Assembly (NCBI GenBank): GCA_019240655.1
Contig: JAFAXX010000015.1
Coordinates: 1-50,367, forward strand
Direction: 5' to 3'
From: Solirubrobacterales bacterium
GTDB lineage: Bacteria; Actinomycetota; Thermoleophilia; Solirubrobacterales; Solirubrobacteraceae
DNA: 50,367 nt
A program made the translations under genes and the position numbers. This document shows, one piece after another, positions 1 to 8,869 of this stretch. Every line of letters begins with the position of its first letter. The first letter of the stretch is position 1. The notes under the pieces were generated by a model. It saw only the letters and a list, made by a program, of their open reading frames with translations, did no database searches and was not told the DNA's origin.

Positions 1-405
1 CTCGGTGGTCGCGGACTCGGCGAACAGAGTAGCGGCCCGGGTGGTCGCGGACCTGGCGGCCAGGGCGGCGGCCGCGGCGGCCAGGGCGCGCGCGGGCCGG
101 CCGGCCCGGGTGGCGGACGCGGGGCCGGCGGCCCGGGTGGTCGCGGACCCGGCGGCCAGGGTGGCGGCCAAGGCGGTCGCGGACCTGGCGGCCAGGGCGG
201 CGGACGTGGTCCGGGTGGTCCCGGCGGACGCGGCCGAGGTGGCGGCGGTCGTGGGCCGGCCACCGGCCGCGGCACCGGCGGTGGCCGCGAGCCGGGGGCT
301 CCTGGGGGCGGTCGCGGCCCGCGGGGCAACGGCGGCAATGGCGGTGGCGGCGCTCCCCGCGGATCCGAGGGTGCCGGTGGTTCCGGCGGTGGAGGCGGTG
401 CCTGA
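1..405 (+). CDS. rpsC: 30S ribosomal protein S3, C-terminal tail only
   Basis: The frame starting at base 1 is open to a TGA at 403-405. It encodes 134 residues dominated by Gly, Arg, Gln and Pro in repeats such as [10 protein letters not shown]. No folded domain lies inside the window. The call rests on position: rplP starts at 405 on the stop codon (TGATG), and rpsC precedes rplP in nearly all bacteria. Actinobacterial S3 proteins often carry a basic, Gly-rich tail, but this one is unusually long and RGG-like. A Gly-rich protein other than S3 cannot be excluded because the KH domains lie upstream of the window. Confidence 0.75.
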   Translation, partial: LGGRGLGEQSSGPGGRGPGGQGGGRGGQGARGPAGPGGGRGAGGPGGRGPGGQGGGQGGRGPGGQGGGRGPGGPGGRGRGGGGRGPATGRGTGGGREPGAPGGGRGPRGNGGNGGGGAPRGSEGAGGSGGGGGA

Positions 406-821
406 TGCTGGCCCCTAAGCGTGTCCGACACCGCAAGCACCATCGCGGACGCCGGGCCGGTCTCTCACGCGGGCAGACCAAGGTTCAGTTCGGCGAGTAC
501 GGCCTCAAGGCGCTCGATTCGGGCTGGCTCACGAACCGCCAGATCGAGGCCGCCCGGATCGCGATGACGCGCAAGATCCGCCGCGGCGGCAAGGTCTGGA
601 TCAACGTCTTCCCCGACAAGCCGTACACCAAGAAGCCGGCCGAGACCCGGATGGGGTCCGGAAAGGGATCGCCCGAGGGCTGGGTGGCGGTGGTCAAGCC
701 GGGCCGGGTGATGTTCGAGCTGGCCGGCGTGCCCGAGCCGCTCGCGCGTGAGGCGATGCGGCTGGCCGGTCACAAGTTGCCCGTCAAGACCAAGTTCGTC
801 CTGCGCGAGGACCAGCAGTGA
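405..821 (+). CDS. rplP: 50S ribosomal protein L16
   Basis: A protein of 138 residues with the typical L16 start ([16 protein letters not shown]) and the conserved [17 protein letters not shown] stretch near residues 72-88. L16 binds 23S rRNA near the A site and helps shape the peptidyl transferase centre. Length is normal for the family. The ATG overlaps the rpsC stop by one base, and the stop overlaps the rpmC GTG, so translation is probably coupled along the operon. Confidence 0.98.
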   Translation: MLAPKRVRHRKHHRGRRAGLSRGQTKVQFGEYGLKALDSGWLTNRQIEAARIAMTRKIRRGGKVWINVFPDKPYTKKPAETRMGSGKGSPEGWVAVVKPGRVMFELAGVPEPLAREAMRLAGHKLPVKTKFVLREDQQ

Positions 822-1030
822 AGGCCGCCGAGCTCAGAGACCTGTCGGACGCCGAGCTGCGCGTGCACGTCGCGACGGCGCGGCGCGAGCTGTTCGGGCT
901 GCGCTTCCAGCACGCCACCGGAGAGCTCGACAACACCGCCGGTCTCGGCCGCGCCAAGCGGGAGATCGCCCGTGCCCTGACGGTCGCGCGGGAGCGCCAA
1001 CTGGATATCGAGAAACGTGACAATGGCTGA
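818..1030 (+). CDS. rpmC: 50S ribosomal protein L29
   Basis: A protein of 70 residues beginning [14 protein letters not shown], the usual two-helix L29 fold (coiled-coil hairpin) at the exit of the peptide tunnel, with [15 protein letters not shown] typical of the family. The start is a GTG overlapping the rplP stop in the GTGA arrangement used repeatedly in this operon. The 3' end overlaps the start of rpsQ. Confidence 0.97.
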   Translation: MKAAELRDLSDAELRVHVATARRELFGLRFQHATGELDNTAGLGRAKREIARALTVARERQLDIEKRDNG

Positions 1031-1589
1031 AGAACCGAACAACGCTGAAGCGACAACCGACGAGCCCGTGGCCGAGGCCACCGAGGCCACGCCGCCGGAG
1101 GCGCCGGCGGCGCGCGAGCCGGTCGAGGTGCTGGCGCCCAAGGAGCGGCGCCGGCGGGCCCGGGCCGCCAGAGCGGCCACGGCCGCGCCGGGGCGCGCGC
1201 GGACCCCCGAGGAGCGCCAGGCGCAGCGCGCCGCGGAGCGCCGGCGCAAGGCGCGGGCCCGCCGGGTCGAGCGCCAGCGCGCGCGCGCCAAGGCCCAAGC
1301 GACGCCGAGCGGCGAGCCGACGCCTCCGCGCGAACGCGAACCCGGGCGCCAGAAGACCCGACAGGGCGTGGTCGTCTCCGACCGCCCCGACAAGACGATC
1401 ACCGTCCGCATCGACGTGGCTCGTCGCCACCGGCGCTACGCGAAGATCGTCCGCACCTCGAGCACACTGCACGCGCACGACGAGGGCAACCTCGCCCACG
1501 CCGGCGACACCGTGATCGTGCGTGAGAGCCGGCCGCTGTCGCGGACCAAGCGCTGGCGGCTCGTCCAAGTGGTGGAGCGCGCGCAGTGA
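1023..1589 (+). CDS. rpsQ: 30S ribosomal protein S17 with long N-terminal extension
   Basis: The C-terminal ~80 residues are a normal S17 ([21 protein letters not shown], then [20 protein letters not shown]), an OB-fold protein binding 16S rRNA. They are preceded by ~105 residues, first acidic (Glu/Ala-rich), then very basic (Arg/Ala-rich, e.g. [13 protein letters not shown]). Ordinary S17 is about 80-90 residues, so the protein is roughly doubled to 188 residues. I chose ATG 1023; an in-frame GTG at 1017 is an alternative. Both overlap rpmC, as expected in this tightly packed operon. Confidence 0.95.
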   Translation: MAEEPNNAEATTDEPVAEATEATPPEAPAAREPVEVLAPKERRRRARAARAATAAPGRARTPEERQAQRAAERRRKARARRVERQRARAKAQATPSGEPTPPREREPGRQKTRQGVVVSDRPDKTITVRIDVARRHRRYAKIVRTSSTLHAHDEGNLAHAGDTVIVRESRPLSRTKRWRLVQVVERAQ

Positions 1590-1954
1590 TCCAGAACGAG
1601 ACGCGACTGCGGGTCGCCGACAACACCGGCGCTCGCGAGATCCTGGTCATCCGGGTCAAGGGCGGCCATCGCCGCCGCTACGCCGGCGTCGGTGATGTGA
1701 TCACCGCGACGGTCAAGGCGGCAATCCCGCAGGGCTCGGTCAAGAAGGGCGACGTGGTCACCGCCGTCGTGGTGCGGACCAAGAAGTCCTACGGCCGCGA
1801 GGACGGCACCTACATCGCCTTCGACGAGAACGCCGCCGTGCTGATCGACGGCCAGGGCAACCCGCGCGGCACCCGCATCTTCGGCCCGGTCGCGCGCGAG
1901 CTGCGGGAGCGCAACTTCATGCGGATCGTCTCCCTCGCCCCGGAGGTGCTGTGA
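1586..1954 (+). CDS. rplN: 50S ribosomal protein L14
   Basis: A protein of 122 residues with the family's exact length. It opens [19 protein letters not shown] and contains [16 protein letters not shown] and [28 protein letters not shown]14 is a universally conserved 23S rRNA-binding protein at the subunit interface. The GTG start overlaps the rpsQ stop (GTGA), and the 3' end overlaps rplX by four bases. Confidence 0.98.
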   Translation: MIQNETRLRVADNTGAREILVIRVKGGHRRRYAGVGDVITATVKAAIPQGSVKKGDVVTAVVVRTKKSYGREDGTYIAFDENAAVLIDGQGNPRGTRIFGPVARELRERNFMRIVSLAPEVL

Positions 1955-2289
1955 GCATGCCCGCCAGAGTCAAGACCGACGACGAGGTGATGGTGGTCGG
2001 CGGCAAGGACCGCGGCAAGCGCGGCAAGGTGCTGCGCGTCGATCCCGGCAAGCACCGCGTGTACGTGGAGGGCCTCGACATGGTCAAGCGCCACACCCGT
2101 CCGCGCCAGGTCGCCGGGGCACAGCGAGCCGAGGACGTCGGCGGCGTGATCGAGAAAGAGGGCCCGATCCACCTCTCGAACGTGATGCTGATCGATCCCC
2201 GCGACGGCCGGCCGACGCGGGTCGGGATCGAGGTGGAGGAAGGCAAGCGCTACCGGGTTGCCCGGAGAAGCGGAGCGAGGCTCGACTGA
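1951..2289 (+). CDS. rplX: 50S ribosomal protein L24
   Basis: A protein of 112 residues with the KOW motif region ([29 protein letters not shown]) and the downstream [13 protein letters not shown] block of bacterial L24, an assembly initiator on 23S rRNA. GTG 1951 gives the usual stop/start overlap with rplN. ATG 1957, two codons later, is equally possible. The stop TGA shares its final A with the ATG of rplE. Confidence 0.98.
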   Translation: MSMPARVKTDDEVMVVGGKDRGKRGKVLRVDPGKHRVYVEGLDMVKRHTRPRQVAGAQRAEDVGGVIEKEGPIHLSNVMLIDPRDGRPTRVGIEVEEGKRYRVARRSGARLD

Positions 2290-2864
2290 TGGCCACGGCA
2301 AGACTCAAGACCAAGTACAACGAGGAAATCCGGCCCGCGCTGATGCAGCGGTTCGGCTACTCGACCCTGATGCAGGCGCCGAAGATCGAGAAGGTGACGG
2401 TCAACATGGGCGTCGGCGAGGCCAAGCAGGACGCGCGCCTGCTCGAGGCGGCGAGCGAGCAGCTCGCCACGATCACCGGCCAGAAGCCGAACGTGCGCCG
2501 GGCGCGCAAGTCGATCGCGCAGTTCAAGGTGCGCGAGGGGATGCCGGTCGGCGTCGCCGTCACGCTCCGGGGCGAGCGCTCCTACGAGTTCCTGGACCGG
2601 CTGATGTCGGTGGCGATTCCCCGCATCCGGGACTTCCGTGGCCTCAACCCACGCGCGTTCGACGGGCGCGGAAACTACTCGATGGGCGTGCGCGAACAGA
2701 TCATCTTCCCCGAGGTCGACTACGACGAGATCGACCAGGTCCGCGGCCTCGACATCACGATTACCACCACGGCGCGCACCGACGACGAGGCCTTCGCTCT
2801 GCTCGAGGCCATCGGCATGCCGTTCACCAAGGATGGCCGCCCGCCGGCCGCAACCGAAGCATAA
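2289..2864 (+). CDS. rplE: 50S ribosomal protein L5
   Basis: A protein of 191 residues with characteristic L5 blocks: [44 protein letters not shown] and [22 protein letters not shown]5 binds 5S rRNA and contacts the P-site tRNA and the small subunit. Length is normal apart from a few extra C-terminal residues. TGATG overlap with rplX; a short gap with an AAGGAG-like site precedes rpsN. Confidence 0.98.
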   Translation: MATARLKTKYNEEIRPALMQRFGYSTLMQAPKIEKVTVNMGVGEAKQDARLLEAASEQLATITGQKPNVRRARKSIAQFKVREGMPVGVAVTLRGERSYEFLDRLMSVAIPRIRDFRGLNPRAFDGRGNYSMGVREQIIFPEVDYDEIDQVRGLDITITTTARTDDEAFALLEAIGMPFTKDGRPPAATEA

Positions 2865-2870
2865 GGAGCT

Positions 2871-3056
2871 ATGGCCAAGATCTCACAGCGTGTCCGCCAG
2901 CAGCGGACTCCGAAGTACAAGACCCGGGCGTACAGCCGCTGCCGCCGGTGCGGCCGCGCGCGCGCCGTATACCGCAAGTTCGGGGTGTGCCGGATCTGCC
3001 TGCGCGAGCTGGCCCACAACGGCTACATCCCCGGCATGACCAAGTCGAGCTGGTGA
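2871..3056 (+). CDS. rpsN: 30S ribosomal protein S14, zinc-binding type
   Basis: A protein of 61 residues, the short S14 form with a zinc ribbon: C24-x2-C27 and C40-x2-C43. It also has the [15 protein letters not shown] block and the usual ending MTKSSW. Sitting between rplE and rpsH, it is the primary S14. The zinc-free paralogue that many actinobacteria keep for zinc starvation is not in this window. AAGGAG at 2862-2867 precedes the ATG. Confidence 0.98.
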   Translation: MAKISQRVRQQRTPKYKTRAYSRCRRCGRARAVYRKFGVCRICLRELAHNGYIPGMTKSSW

Positions 3057-3072
3057 GGAGAGGGCGGCAACC

Positions 3073-3480
3073 ATGTCCATGACCGACCCGATCGCCGACT
3101 TGCTCACGCGGCTGCGCAACGCCGCCAAGGCCCAGCACCGCGACTTCACGATCCCCGCTTCCAGGCTCAAGGCCGAGGTGGCCCGGATCCTCGAGGAGCA
3201 GGGCTACATCGACGGCTACGACGTCCATCCCGCCTCGGGCGGCCGTCCGGGCGAGGAGCTCACCGTCACGCTCAAGTACACCGACGATCGCCGGCCGGTG
3301 ATCTCGGGGCTGGAGCGCGTCTCGCGGCCGGGACAGCGCACGTACGTCGACCACGATCACATCCCGCGGGTTCAGGGCGGAATGGGCACCGCGATCATCT
3401 CGACCTCCAAAGGGGTCATGACCGGCCACGACGCCCGCCGCGAGGGCGTCGGCGGCGAGGTCGTGGCCAGGGTCTGGTAG
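3073..3480 (+). CDS. rpsH: 30S ribosomal protein S8
   Basis: A protein of 135 residues beginning [17 protein letters not shown] and ending with [25 protein letters not shown], both diagnostic of S8. S8 binds the central domain of 16S rRNA and in many bacteria is the translational autoregulator of the spc operon. I see no clear regulatory RNA near rplE here. A purine-rich stretch (GAGGAGAGGGCGG) lies just before the ATG. Confidence 0.98.
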   Translation: MSMTDPIADLLTRLRNAAKAQHRDFTIPASRLKAEVARILEEQGYIDGYDVHPASGGRPGEELTVTLKYTDDRRPVISGLERVSRPGQRTYVDHDHIPRVQGGMGTAIISTSKGVMTGHDARREGVGGEVVARVW

Positions 3481-3482
3481 CC

Positions 3483-4016
3483 ATGTCGCGGATCGGACGC
3501 CAACCCATCCCCGTGCCCGGCGGCGTGACGGTGGCGATCGAGCCCGAGCGGGTGACGGTCAGAGGCGCGCGGGGCGAGCTCTCGGAGCGAGTCCACCGCG
3601 ATATCGAGATCGAGCAGCTCGACGACCAGCTGATCGTCCGCCGCCCCACCGACCGCGGCGAGCACCGGGCGCTGCACGGACTCACTCGCACCCTCGTGGC
3701 CAACATGGTCCAGGGCGTGACCGACGGTTTCGAGAAGCGGCTCGAGATCCAGGGCGTCGGCTACCGAGCGCAGCTGCGCGGCCGCGACCTCGAGCTGGCC
3801 CTCGGCTACTCCCATCCGGTGTCGGTCAAGGCGCCGGACGGGATCGAGTTCGAGGTTCCGTCGCCGACGCGGATCGTCGTGCGTGGCGCCTCCAAGCAGA
3901 GGGTCGGCGAGGTGGCCGCGTACATCCGCAAGCAGCGCAAGCCGGAGCCCTACAAAGGCAAGGGAATCCGCTACGAGGGCGAGTACGTCGCCCGGAAGGT
4001 AGGTAAGCGGGCATGA
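3483..4016 (+). CDS. rplF: 50S ribosomal protein L6
   Basis: A protein of 177 residues with both L6 halves. The N-terminal repeat is [17 protein letters not shown]; the C-terminal repeat holds [27 protein letters not shown] and ends [27 protein letters not shown]. It binds 23S rRNA near the sarcin-ricin loop and stalk base. Only two bases separate it from rpsH, and its 3' end overlaps rplR by four bases (ATGA). Confidence 0.98.
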   Translation: MSRIGRQPIPVPGGVTVAIEPERVTVRGARGELSERVHRDIEIEQLDDQLIVRRPTDRGEHRALHGLTRTLVANMVQGVTDGFEKRLEIQGVGYRAQLRGRDLELALGYSHPVSVKAPDGIEFEVPSPTRIVVRGASKQRVGEVAAYIRKQRKPEPYKGKGIRYEGEYVARKVGKRA

Positions 4017-4366
4017 CCGTGGTGACCAAGCCGGCTCGCCGCCTGAGGCGCCGTCGGCGGGTGCGTGCCAAGGTGCACGGCACCGCCGAGCGACCGCGGA
4101 TCTCGGTGTTCCGCTCCAATCGCGGCATCTCCGCCCAGCTGATCGACGACGACGCCGGCCGGACGCTGGCCGCGGTCAACTGGACCGAAGCCGAGCTGCG
4201 CCCGCTGAAGCCGGTTGAGCAGGCCCACCGGGCCGGCGCGCTCCTGGCCGACCGCGCCCGCGCGGCCGGGGTCCAGGTGGCGGTGTTCGATCGCGGCGGC
4301 TACCAGTACCACGGGCGCGTCCAGGCGCTCGCCGACGGCGCGCGCGAGAGCGGGCTGCGGTTGTGA
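4013..4366 (+). CDS. rplR: 50S ribosomal protein L18
   Basis: A protein of 117 residues with an Arg-rich N-terminus ([28 protein letters not shown]), then the L18 core ending [26 protein letters not shown]18 binds 5S rRNA together with L5. Length is normal. The ATGA overlap with rplF supports this start. A 22-base gap follows before rpsE. Confidence 0.98.
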   Translation: MTVVTKPARRLRRRRRVRAKVHGTAERPRISVFRSNRGISAQLIDDDAGRTLAAVNWTEAELRPLKPVEQAHRAGALLADRARAAGVQVAVFDRGGYQYHGRVQALADGARESGLRL

Positions 4367-4388
4367 GCCGCTACCCTGGATCGACCTG

Positions 4389-5150
4389 ATGGCACGCGAT
4401 CGAACAGTTTCCGCCACCGGACTCGACCTGCAGGAGCGGGTCGTGGAGATCAACCGAGTGGCGAAGGTGGTCAAGGGCGGTCGCCGTTTCTCCTTTACCG
4501 CGCTGGTCGTGGTCGGGGACGAACGGGAGGTCGTCGGGATCGGCTACGGGAAGGCCAACGAGGTCCCGGTGGCGATTCAGAAGGGCGTCGAGCGGGCGAA
4601 GAAGAATTTGTTCCGGGTGCCCAAGCACGGCTCGACGATCACCCATCAGACGCTCGGCGTGTTCGGCTCGGGCCGGGTGCTGCTCAAGCCTGCCGCCCCC
4701 GGAACCGGCGTGATCGCCGGCGGGGGCGTGCGCGCGGTGCTCGAGCTGGCCGGGATCCACGACATCCTCTCGAAGAGCCTCGGCTCGCAGAACCCGATCA
4801 ACCTGGTCAAGGCGACGATGGCGGGGCTCGAGTCGCTCCGGACGCCTGATGAGGTGGCTGAGTTGCGTGGGCTGTCGGTGGCGCGGGTGCTCGGATTGGC
4901 GGACGGCGAGGCGTCAGCCTCGGACACCGCTTCAGGGACGAACGGTTATGGCGAGTCGGAACGGCCGCGAGTGTCCGATGCCGACGCCTCGCCGTCCGCT
5001 TCCTCCGCGACCGCGGACGCAGCGCTCGACGGGCTCGAGGAGCGAGCCGAGCTTGAGGAGCGGAGCGGGCTTGAGGAGCGGGCCGAGCTTGAGGAGCGGA
5101 GCGGGCTCGAGGAGCGGAGCGGGCTTGAGGAGCGCGAGGTGTCCTCGTGA
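4389..5150 (+). CDS. rpsE: 30S ribosomal protein S5 with repetitive C-terminal extension
   Basis: A protein of 253 residues. Residues 1-165 are a standard S5: [23 protein letters not shown], the [15 protein letters not shown] block and [20 protein letters not shown]5 takes part in decoding accuracy and mRNA entry. The last ~85 residues are an added tail: a Ser/Ala/Asp-rich linker, then six hexapeptide units built around LEER. Normal S5 is 160-200 residues. ATG 4389 is chosen because MARDRT precedes the conserved block; the frame is open further upstream, inside rplR, but without S5 similarity. Confidence 0.96.
   Translation: MARDRTVSATGLDLQERVVEINRVAKVVKGGRRFSFTALVVVGDEREVVGIGYGKANEVPVAIQKGVERAKKNLFRVPKHGSTITHQTLGVFGSGRVLLKPAAPGTGVIAGGGVRAVLELAGIHDILSKSLGSQNPINLVKATMAGLESLRTPDEVAELRGLSVARVLGLADGEASASDTASGTNGYGESERPRVSDADASPSASSATADAALDGLEERAELEERSGLEERAELEERSGLEERSGLEEREVSS
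5031..5138 (+). repeat. Six tandem 18-bp units encoding LEER hexapeptides
   Basis: Six consecutive 18-base units lie inside the 3' end of rpsE, alternating [G/E]LEER[A/S]. They differ mostly by silent or A/S, G/E changes. The unit length keeps the frame, so the copy number can change without breaking S5. The peptide is highly charged and probably helical. Confidence 0.95.
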
Positions 5151-5329
5151 GCAACGTTCGAATCACGCAGCGGAAGTCGCGCAACGGCTGCGACAAGCGC
5201 CAGCTGGAGACGCTGCGCTCGCTGGGCCTGCGGCGAATCGGGCACACCGTCGAGCATCCGGACTCGCCGCAGCTGCGCGGGATGATCTACAAGGTCCAGC
5301 ATCTGGTCGAGGTCTCGAGCGATGGCTGA
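5147..5329 (+). CDS. rpmD: 50S ribosomal protein L30
   Basis: A protein of 60 residues, the usual bacterial length, with [33 protein letters not shown] and an ending ([11 protein letters not shown]) typical of L30, a 23S rRNA-binding protein. The GTG start overlaps the rpsE stop (GTGA). Its own end overlaps rplO by eight bases. Confidence 0.97.
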   Translation: MSNVRITQRKSRNGCDKRQLETLRSLGLRRIGHTVEHPDSPQLRGMIYKVQHLVEVSSDG

Positions 5330-5882
5330 GGCGCCGGAAGAGCGGATCGGCCTGCACAACCTGCAGCCGGCCCCGGGCTCGCGGAAGGCCCGCAAGCGGG
5401 TCGGCCGGGGCGAGGGCTCGGGCACCGGGAAGACCGCCGGGCGCGGCCAGAAGGGGTGGGGCTCGCGTTCGGGCGCCAAGCGCCGGGCTCGCTTCGAGGG
5501 CGGCCAGAACCCGATCCACATGCGGATGCGCAAGCTGCGCGGACCGCATATGAAGAAGTCGATGCCGTTCGAGCCCTTCCGGACCCACACCCAGCCGGTG
5601 AACCTGCTCGACCTCGAGGCGCGCTTCGACGCCGGGGCGGCCGTGACGCTCGAGGCGCTCAGCGCCGCGGGGCTGGCCAAGCGCAAGGGCATCCCGGTGA
5701 AGGTGCTCGGCACAGGCGAGCTGAGCAAGCCGTTGACCGTCCACGCGCACGCCTTCTCGGCCAGCGCGCGGGAGAAGATCGAGGCCGCCGGCGGCAGCTG
5801 CCAGGTGGTGATCGCCGCCGCGCACGTCGACGCCGGGCCTTCTGCGCCCCTGCCCGGGTCGGATACGCCCGACGCTCGCTAG
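5322..5882 (+). CDS. rplO: 50S ribosomal protein L15
   Basis: A protein of 186 residues with the L15 signature: [39 protein letters not shown], then [17 protein letters not shown]. The Gly/Arg-rich N-terminal arm threads into 23S rRNA. About 35 residues at the C-terminus (Ala/Pro-rich) exceed the typical 145-150. The stop is followed directly by the secY ribosome binding site. Confidence 0.97.
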   Translation: MAEAPEERIGLHNLQPAPGSRKARKRVGRGEGSGTGKTAGRGQKGWGSRSGAKRRARFEGGQNPIHMRMRKLRGPHMKKSMPFEPFRTHTQPVNLLDLEARFDAGAAVTLEALSAAGLAKRKGIPVKVLGTGELSKPLTVHAHAFSASAREKIEAAGGSCQVVIAAAHVDAGPSAPLPGSDTPDAR

Positions 5883-5893
5883 GAGGAGCGCGA

Positions 5894-7174
5894 GTGGTCT
5901 CGACGATCCTCGGCGCCTTCCGGATCCGCGAGATCCGCAACAAGGTCCTGTTCACCGCCGGGATCCTGCTTCTCTACCGGGTCGGCACCCATATCCCCGC
6001 GCCGGGGATCAACTCCTCCGCGGTCAGCGCGATCCAACAGAACTTCGGCGGGAACTCGATCCTCGGGCTGCTCAACCTGTTCTCGGGCGGCGGACTCGGG
6101 CGGATCGCGATCTTCGCGCTCGGGATCATGCCCTACATCACCGCGTCGATCATCCTGCAGCTGCTGCAGGTGGTCGTCCCCTCGCTGGAGAAGCTCTCCA
6201 AGGAAGGCGAGGTGGGGCAGGCGCGGATCACCCAGTACACGCGCTATCTGACCGTCGGCCTCGCGTTCGCCCAGTCGATCGGTTACGTGTTTCTGTTCCG
6301 CAGCTTCGAGAAGCAGGCGGGCGCCACGCTGATCTCGAACTTCACCCTGGCCAAGGTGTTCCTGATCGTCCTCTCGCTGACCGCCGGGACGATCCTGCTG
6401 ATGTGGATGGGCGAGCTGATCACCCAGCGCGGGATCGGCAATGGGATCTCGCTGCTGATCTTCGCCTCGATCGTGGCCCGGATCCCCAGCGGCGTCCAGT
6501 CGTGGTGGAACAACCCCGACCAGGTATTCCGGGTGATCATGCCGTTCATCGCGATCGGCGTGGTGGCGGCGATCGTGTTCGTCCAGGAGGGCCAACGGCG
6601 GATCCCGATCCAGTACGCCAAGCGGGTGATCGGCCGCCGGATGACCCAGGGCGGCCAGACTTACCTGCCGCTGCGGGTCCACATGGCCGGGGTCATCCCG
6701 GTCATCTTCGCCGCCTCGATCATGGCCATCCCACCGACGATAGGACAGCTCCTCGGCCAGAACCGCAACAACTTCGCCACCCATGTGGCCACATTCTTCA
6801 GCCCGCAGAGCTGGCACTACGTCCTCGGCGAGAGCATCTTCATCATCCTGTTCACCTACTTCTACACCGCGGTGACGTTCAACCCGGTCGATCAGGCCGA
6901 GAACCTGAGGAAGTACGGGGGATTCATCCCCGGCGTGCGACCCGGCCGGCCGACGGCCGAGTTCCTGGACCGGATCCTCGCGCGGCTGACCTTCCCCGGC
7001 GCCCTGTTCCTGGCCGCGATCGCCGCGCTGCCGACGATCCTGATCAACCAGACGAGCGCCAACTTCTTCTTCGGCGGCACCTCGATCCTGATCGTGATCG
7101 GAGTCGCGCTCGACACGATGAAGCAGCTCGAAGCGCAGCTGATGATGCGCAACTACGAGGGCTTCCTCAAGTAG
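5894..7174 (+). CDS. secY: Protein translocase subunit SecY
   Basis: The 426-residue channel subunit of the SecYEG translocon in the cytoplasmic membrane. It starts MVSTILGAFRIREIRNKVLFTAGILLLYRVGTHIPAPGI and shows ten hydrophobic segments. Other hallmarks are IMPYITASIILQLL, GIGNGISLLIFASI and the cytoplasmic loop QRRIPIQYAKR. GTG 5894 is preceded at seven bases by AGGAGG (5881-5886), the clearest Shine-Dalgarno in the operon; the longer open frame upstream overlaps rplO. The order rplO-secY-adk-map is standard for the spc operon. Confidence 0.98.
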   Translation: MVSTILGAFRIREIRNKVLFTAGILLLYRVGTHIPAPGINSSAVSAIQQNFGGNSILGLLNLFSGGGLGRIAIFALGIMPYITASIILQLLQVVVPSLEKLSKEGEVGQARITQYTRYLTVGLAFAQSIGYVFLFRSFEKQAGATLISNFTLAKVFLIVLSLTAGTILLMWMGELITQRGIGNGISLLIFASIVARIPSGVQSWWNNPDQVFRVIMPFIAIGVVAAIVFVQEGQRRIPIQYAKRVIGRRMTQGGQTYLPLRVHMAGVIPVIFAASIMAIPPTIGQLLGQNRNNFATHVATFFSPQSWHYVLGESIFIILFTYFYTAVTFNPVDQAENLRKYGGFIPGVRPGRPTAEFLDRILARLTFPGALFLAAIAALPTILINQTSANFFFGGTSILIVIGVALDTMKQLEAQLMMRNYEGFLK

Positions 7175-7183
7175 AGTGAGCGC

Positions 7184-7858
7184 GTGTCCGAGCTCGACCT
7201 GATCCTCTTCGGCCCGCCCGGGGCCGGGAAGGGCACCCAGGCCGATCGTCTGCGCGACGACTTCCAGCTGGCCTTCATCTCGACCGGCGACATGCTCCGC
7301 GCGAACGTCAAGCAGGGCACCCAGCTCGGGCTCGAGGCCAAGAAGTACATGGATGCCGGTGAGCTCGTGCCGGACGCCCTGATCGTCGCGATGGCGGTCG
7401 AGCGCCTGCAGGAGGAGGATGCGCGGGACGGCTTCATCCTCGACGGCTTCCCGCGCACGATCGAGCAGGCCAAGGCGCTCGAGAAGCAGCTGCACGACCT
7501 GGGCCGTCGGGTGACCGCGGCGCTCCTCATCGACGTGCCCGACGTGGAGGTGATCCGGCGGCTGTCCGGCCGGCGTGTGTGCGTGAAGGAGGGCCACAAC
7601 TACCACATCGACTTCGACCCGCCCAGGCGCGAGGGGGTCTGCGACCAGGACGGATCGCAGCTCGTCCAACGGGACGACGACAAGCCCGAGGTGATCGAGA
7701 ACCGCCTGCGCGTCTACCACGAGAACACCGAGCCGCTGATCGAGTACTACGACGACCACGGCCTCATGCGCCGGATCGACGGAACCCGCCCGGCGGACGA
7801 CGTCCACGACCACATCCGCGCGGTGATCGCCACGCTCCGCCTGGAGGAGAACGTCTAG
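7184..7858 (+). CDS. adk: Adenylate kinase with mixed Cys/Glu/Asp LID site
   Basis: A cytoplasmic enzyme converting ATP + AMP to 2 ADP. The P-loop is GPPGAGKGT at residues 10-18, followed by STGDMLR and DGFPRTIEQA. It is the long form with a LID (about 128-165). In zinc-type enzymes the LID has C-x2-C...C-x2-C/D; here it reads C133-x2-E136 and C153-x2-D156. At 224 residues it is slightly longer than typical. GTG start, nine bases after secY. Confidence 0.97.
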   Translation: MSELDLILFGPPGAGKGTQADRLRDDFQLAFISTGDMLRANVKQGTQLGLEAKKYMDAGELVPDALIVAMAVERLQEEDARDGFILDGFPRTIEQAKALEKQLHDLGRRVTAALLIDVPDVEVIRRLSGRRVCVKEGHNYHIDFDPPRREGVCDQDGSQLVQRDDDKPEVIENRLRVYHENTEPLIEYYDDHGLMRRIDGTRPADDVHDHIRAVIATLRLEENV

Positions 7859-7871
7859 CGGAGCGCTCGCG

Positions 7872-8648
7872 GTGATCGTCAAGAAGAGTCCACAGGAGAT
7901 CGAGCGGATGGCCGCGGCCGGGGCGGTGCTGGTCAAGACGATGAACCTGCTCGCCGGCAAGATCCGGCCCGGCGTCACCACCCGCGAGCTCGACTCGGCA
8001 GCCGAGAAGTTCATCCGCTCTCAGGGAGCCGAGCCCGCATTCAAGGGGTATCGCGGCTTCCCCGGTTCGATCTGCGCCTCGCCGAACTCGATGATCGTTC
8101 ACGGGATCCCCGGCCCCTACAGGCTCGGGCGCGGAGACATCCTCTCGGTCGACATCGGGGTGGTGCTGGACGGGTGGGTCGCCGACGCCGCCCGGACCTT
8201 CCCGGTCGGCCCGGTCTCGCCGATTGCCCGCAAGCTGCTCACGGTCACCGAGGAGTCGCTGTATCGCGGCGCCGAGGAGTGCCGCGCCGGCAACCGGCTC
8301 GGCGATGTCTCGCATGCCATCCAGGCCCACGTCGAGGCCGCCGGGCTGTCGATCGTCCGCTCGCTGGTGGGGCACGGAATCGGCCGCTCCATGCACGAGG
8401 ATCCCCAGATTCCCAACTACGGCAATCCGGGCACGGGCGTGGTCCTCGAGCAGGGCATGGTCCTGGCCGTGGAACCGATGGTAACCGCCGGGCGCCACGC
8501 GGTGCGGATTGCCGAAGACCACTGGTCGATCTACTCCCAGGACGGCTCGCTGGCGGCGCACTTCGAGTTCACGATCGCGGTCACCGCTGAAGGGCCGCGG
8601 ATCCTCACGCCCTGGCACGAGGCGAGGGGCGGCCGGGCGGCGGCCTGA
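7872..8648 (+). CDS. map: Methionine aminopeptidase, type I
   Basis: A 258-residue metalloprotease removing N-terminal Met from new proteins. Metal ligands are visible in order: Asp in ILSVDIG and VADAARTF, His in GHGIGRSMHE, Glu in LAVEPM and Glu in HFEFTIAV. The SICASPNSMIVHGIP block is typical of type I. The GTG start lies 13 bases after adk, in the standard secY-adk-map order. A 221-base gap follows where infA would be expected. Confidence 0.97.
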   Translation: MIVKKSPQEIERMAAAGAVLVKTMNLLAGKIRPGVTTRELDSAAEKFIRSQGAEPAFKGYRGFPGSICASPNSMIVHGIPGPYRLGRGDILSVDIGVVLDGWVADAARTFPVGPVSPIARKLLTVTEESLYRGAEECRAGNRLGDVSHAIQAHVEAAGLSIVRSLVGHGIGRSMHEDPQIPNYGNPGTGVVLEQGMVLAVEPMVTAGRHAVRIAEDHWSIYSQDGSLAAHFEFTIAVTAEGPRILTPWHEARGGRAAA

Positions 8649-8869
8649 GGGATTTCGCCGCGGTCCGGGCGCGGTGGCTCGGAGTATTCGGACCCACGGA
8701 TGCCGCGCGAAGCGCGGCCCATCCACCTTGCTAACATGCGTCCGGTGCGCCCAGAGCGCAGACGATTCTGCGTCACGGGCCGCTCCTCGGCGCGGTAGCG
8801 GCGACCGTACCGGTCGCCAGAGCCGTGCTGGTGGACCTACCAATACCTCACGATGAGAGCGAAGCGAGC
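8649..8869 (+). other. Spacer between map and rpmJ without infA
   Basis: All three + frames were read. None gives an IF-1-like protein; the only ATG of note (8736) opens a 20-codon frame. IF-1 is about 72 codons, nearly the length of this gap, but no trace of its sequence is visible. The stretch may hold a promoter for the rpmJ-rpsM-rpsK-rpsD-rpoA-rplQ block, though I see no convincing -35/-10 pair. Confidence 0.6.

Noticed and set aside
5..418. Ala/Val-rich frame at the window start
   Set aside because: It is a frame-shifted reading of the Gly-rich S3 tail; the frame from base 1 gives the RGG-like product and ends on the rplP start.
5879..8014. 711-codon frame on the minus strand
   Set aside because: It lies opposite secY and adk and shows only His/Asp-rich shadow sequence typical of antisense frames in GC-rich DNA.
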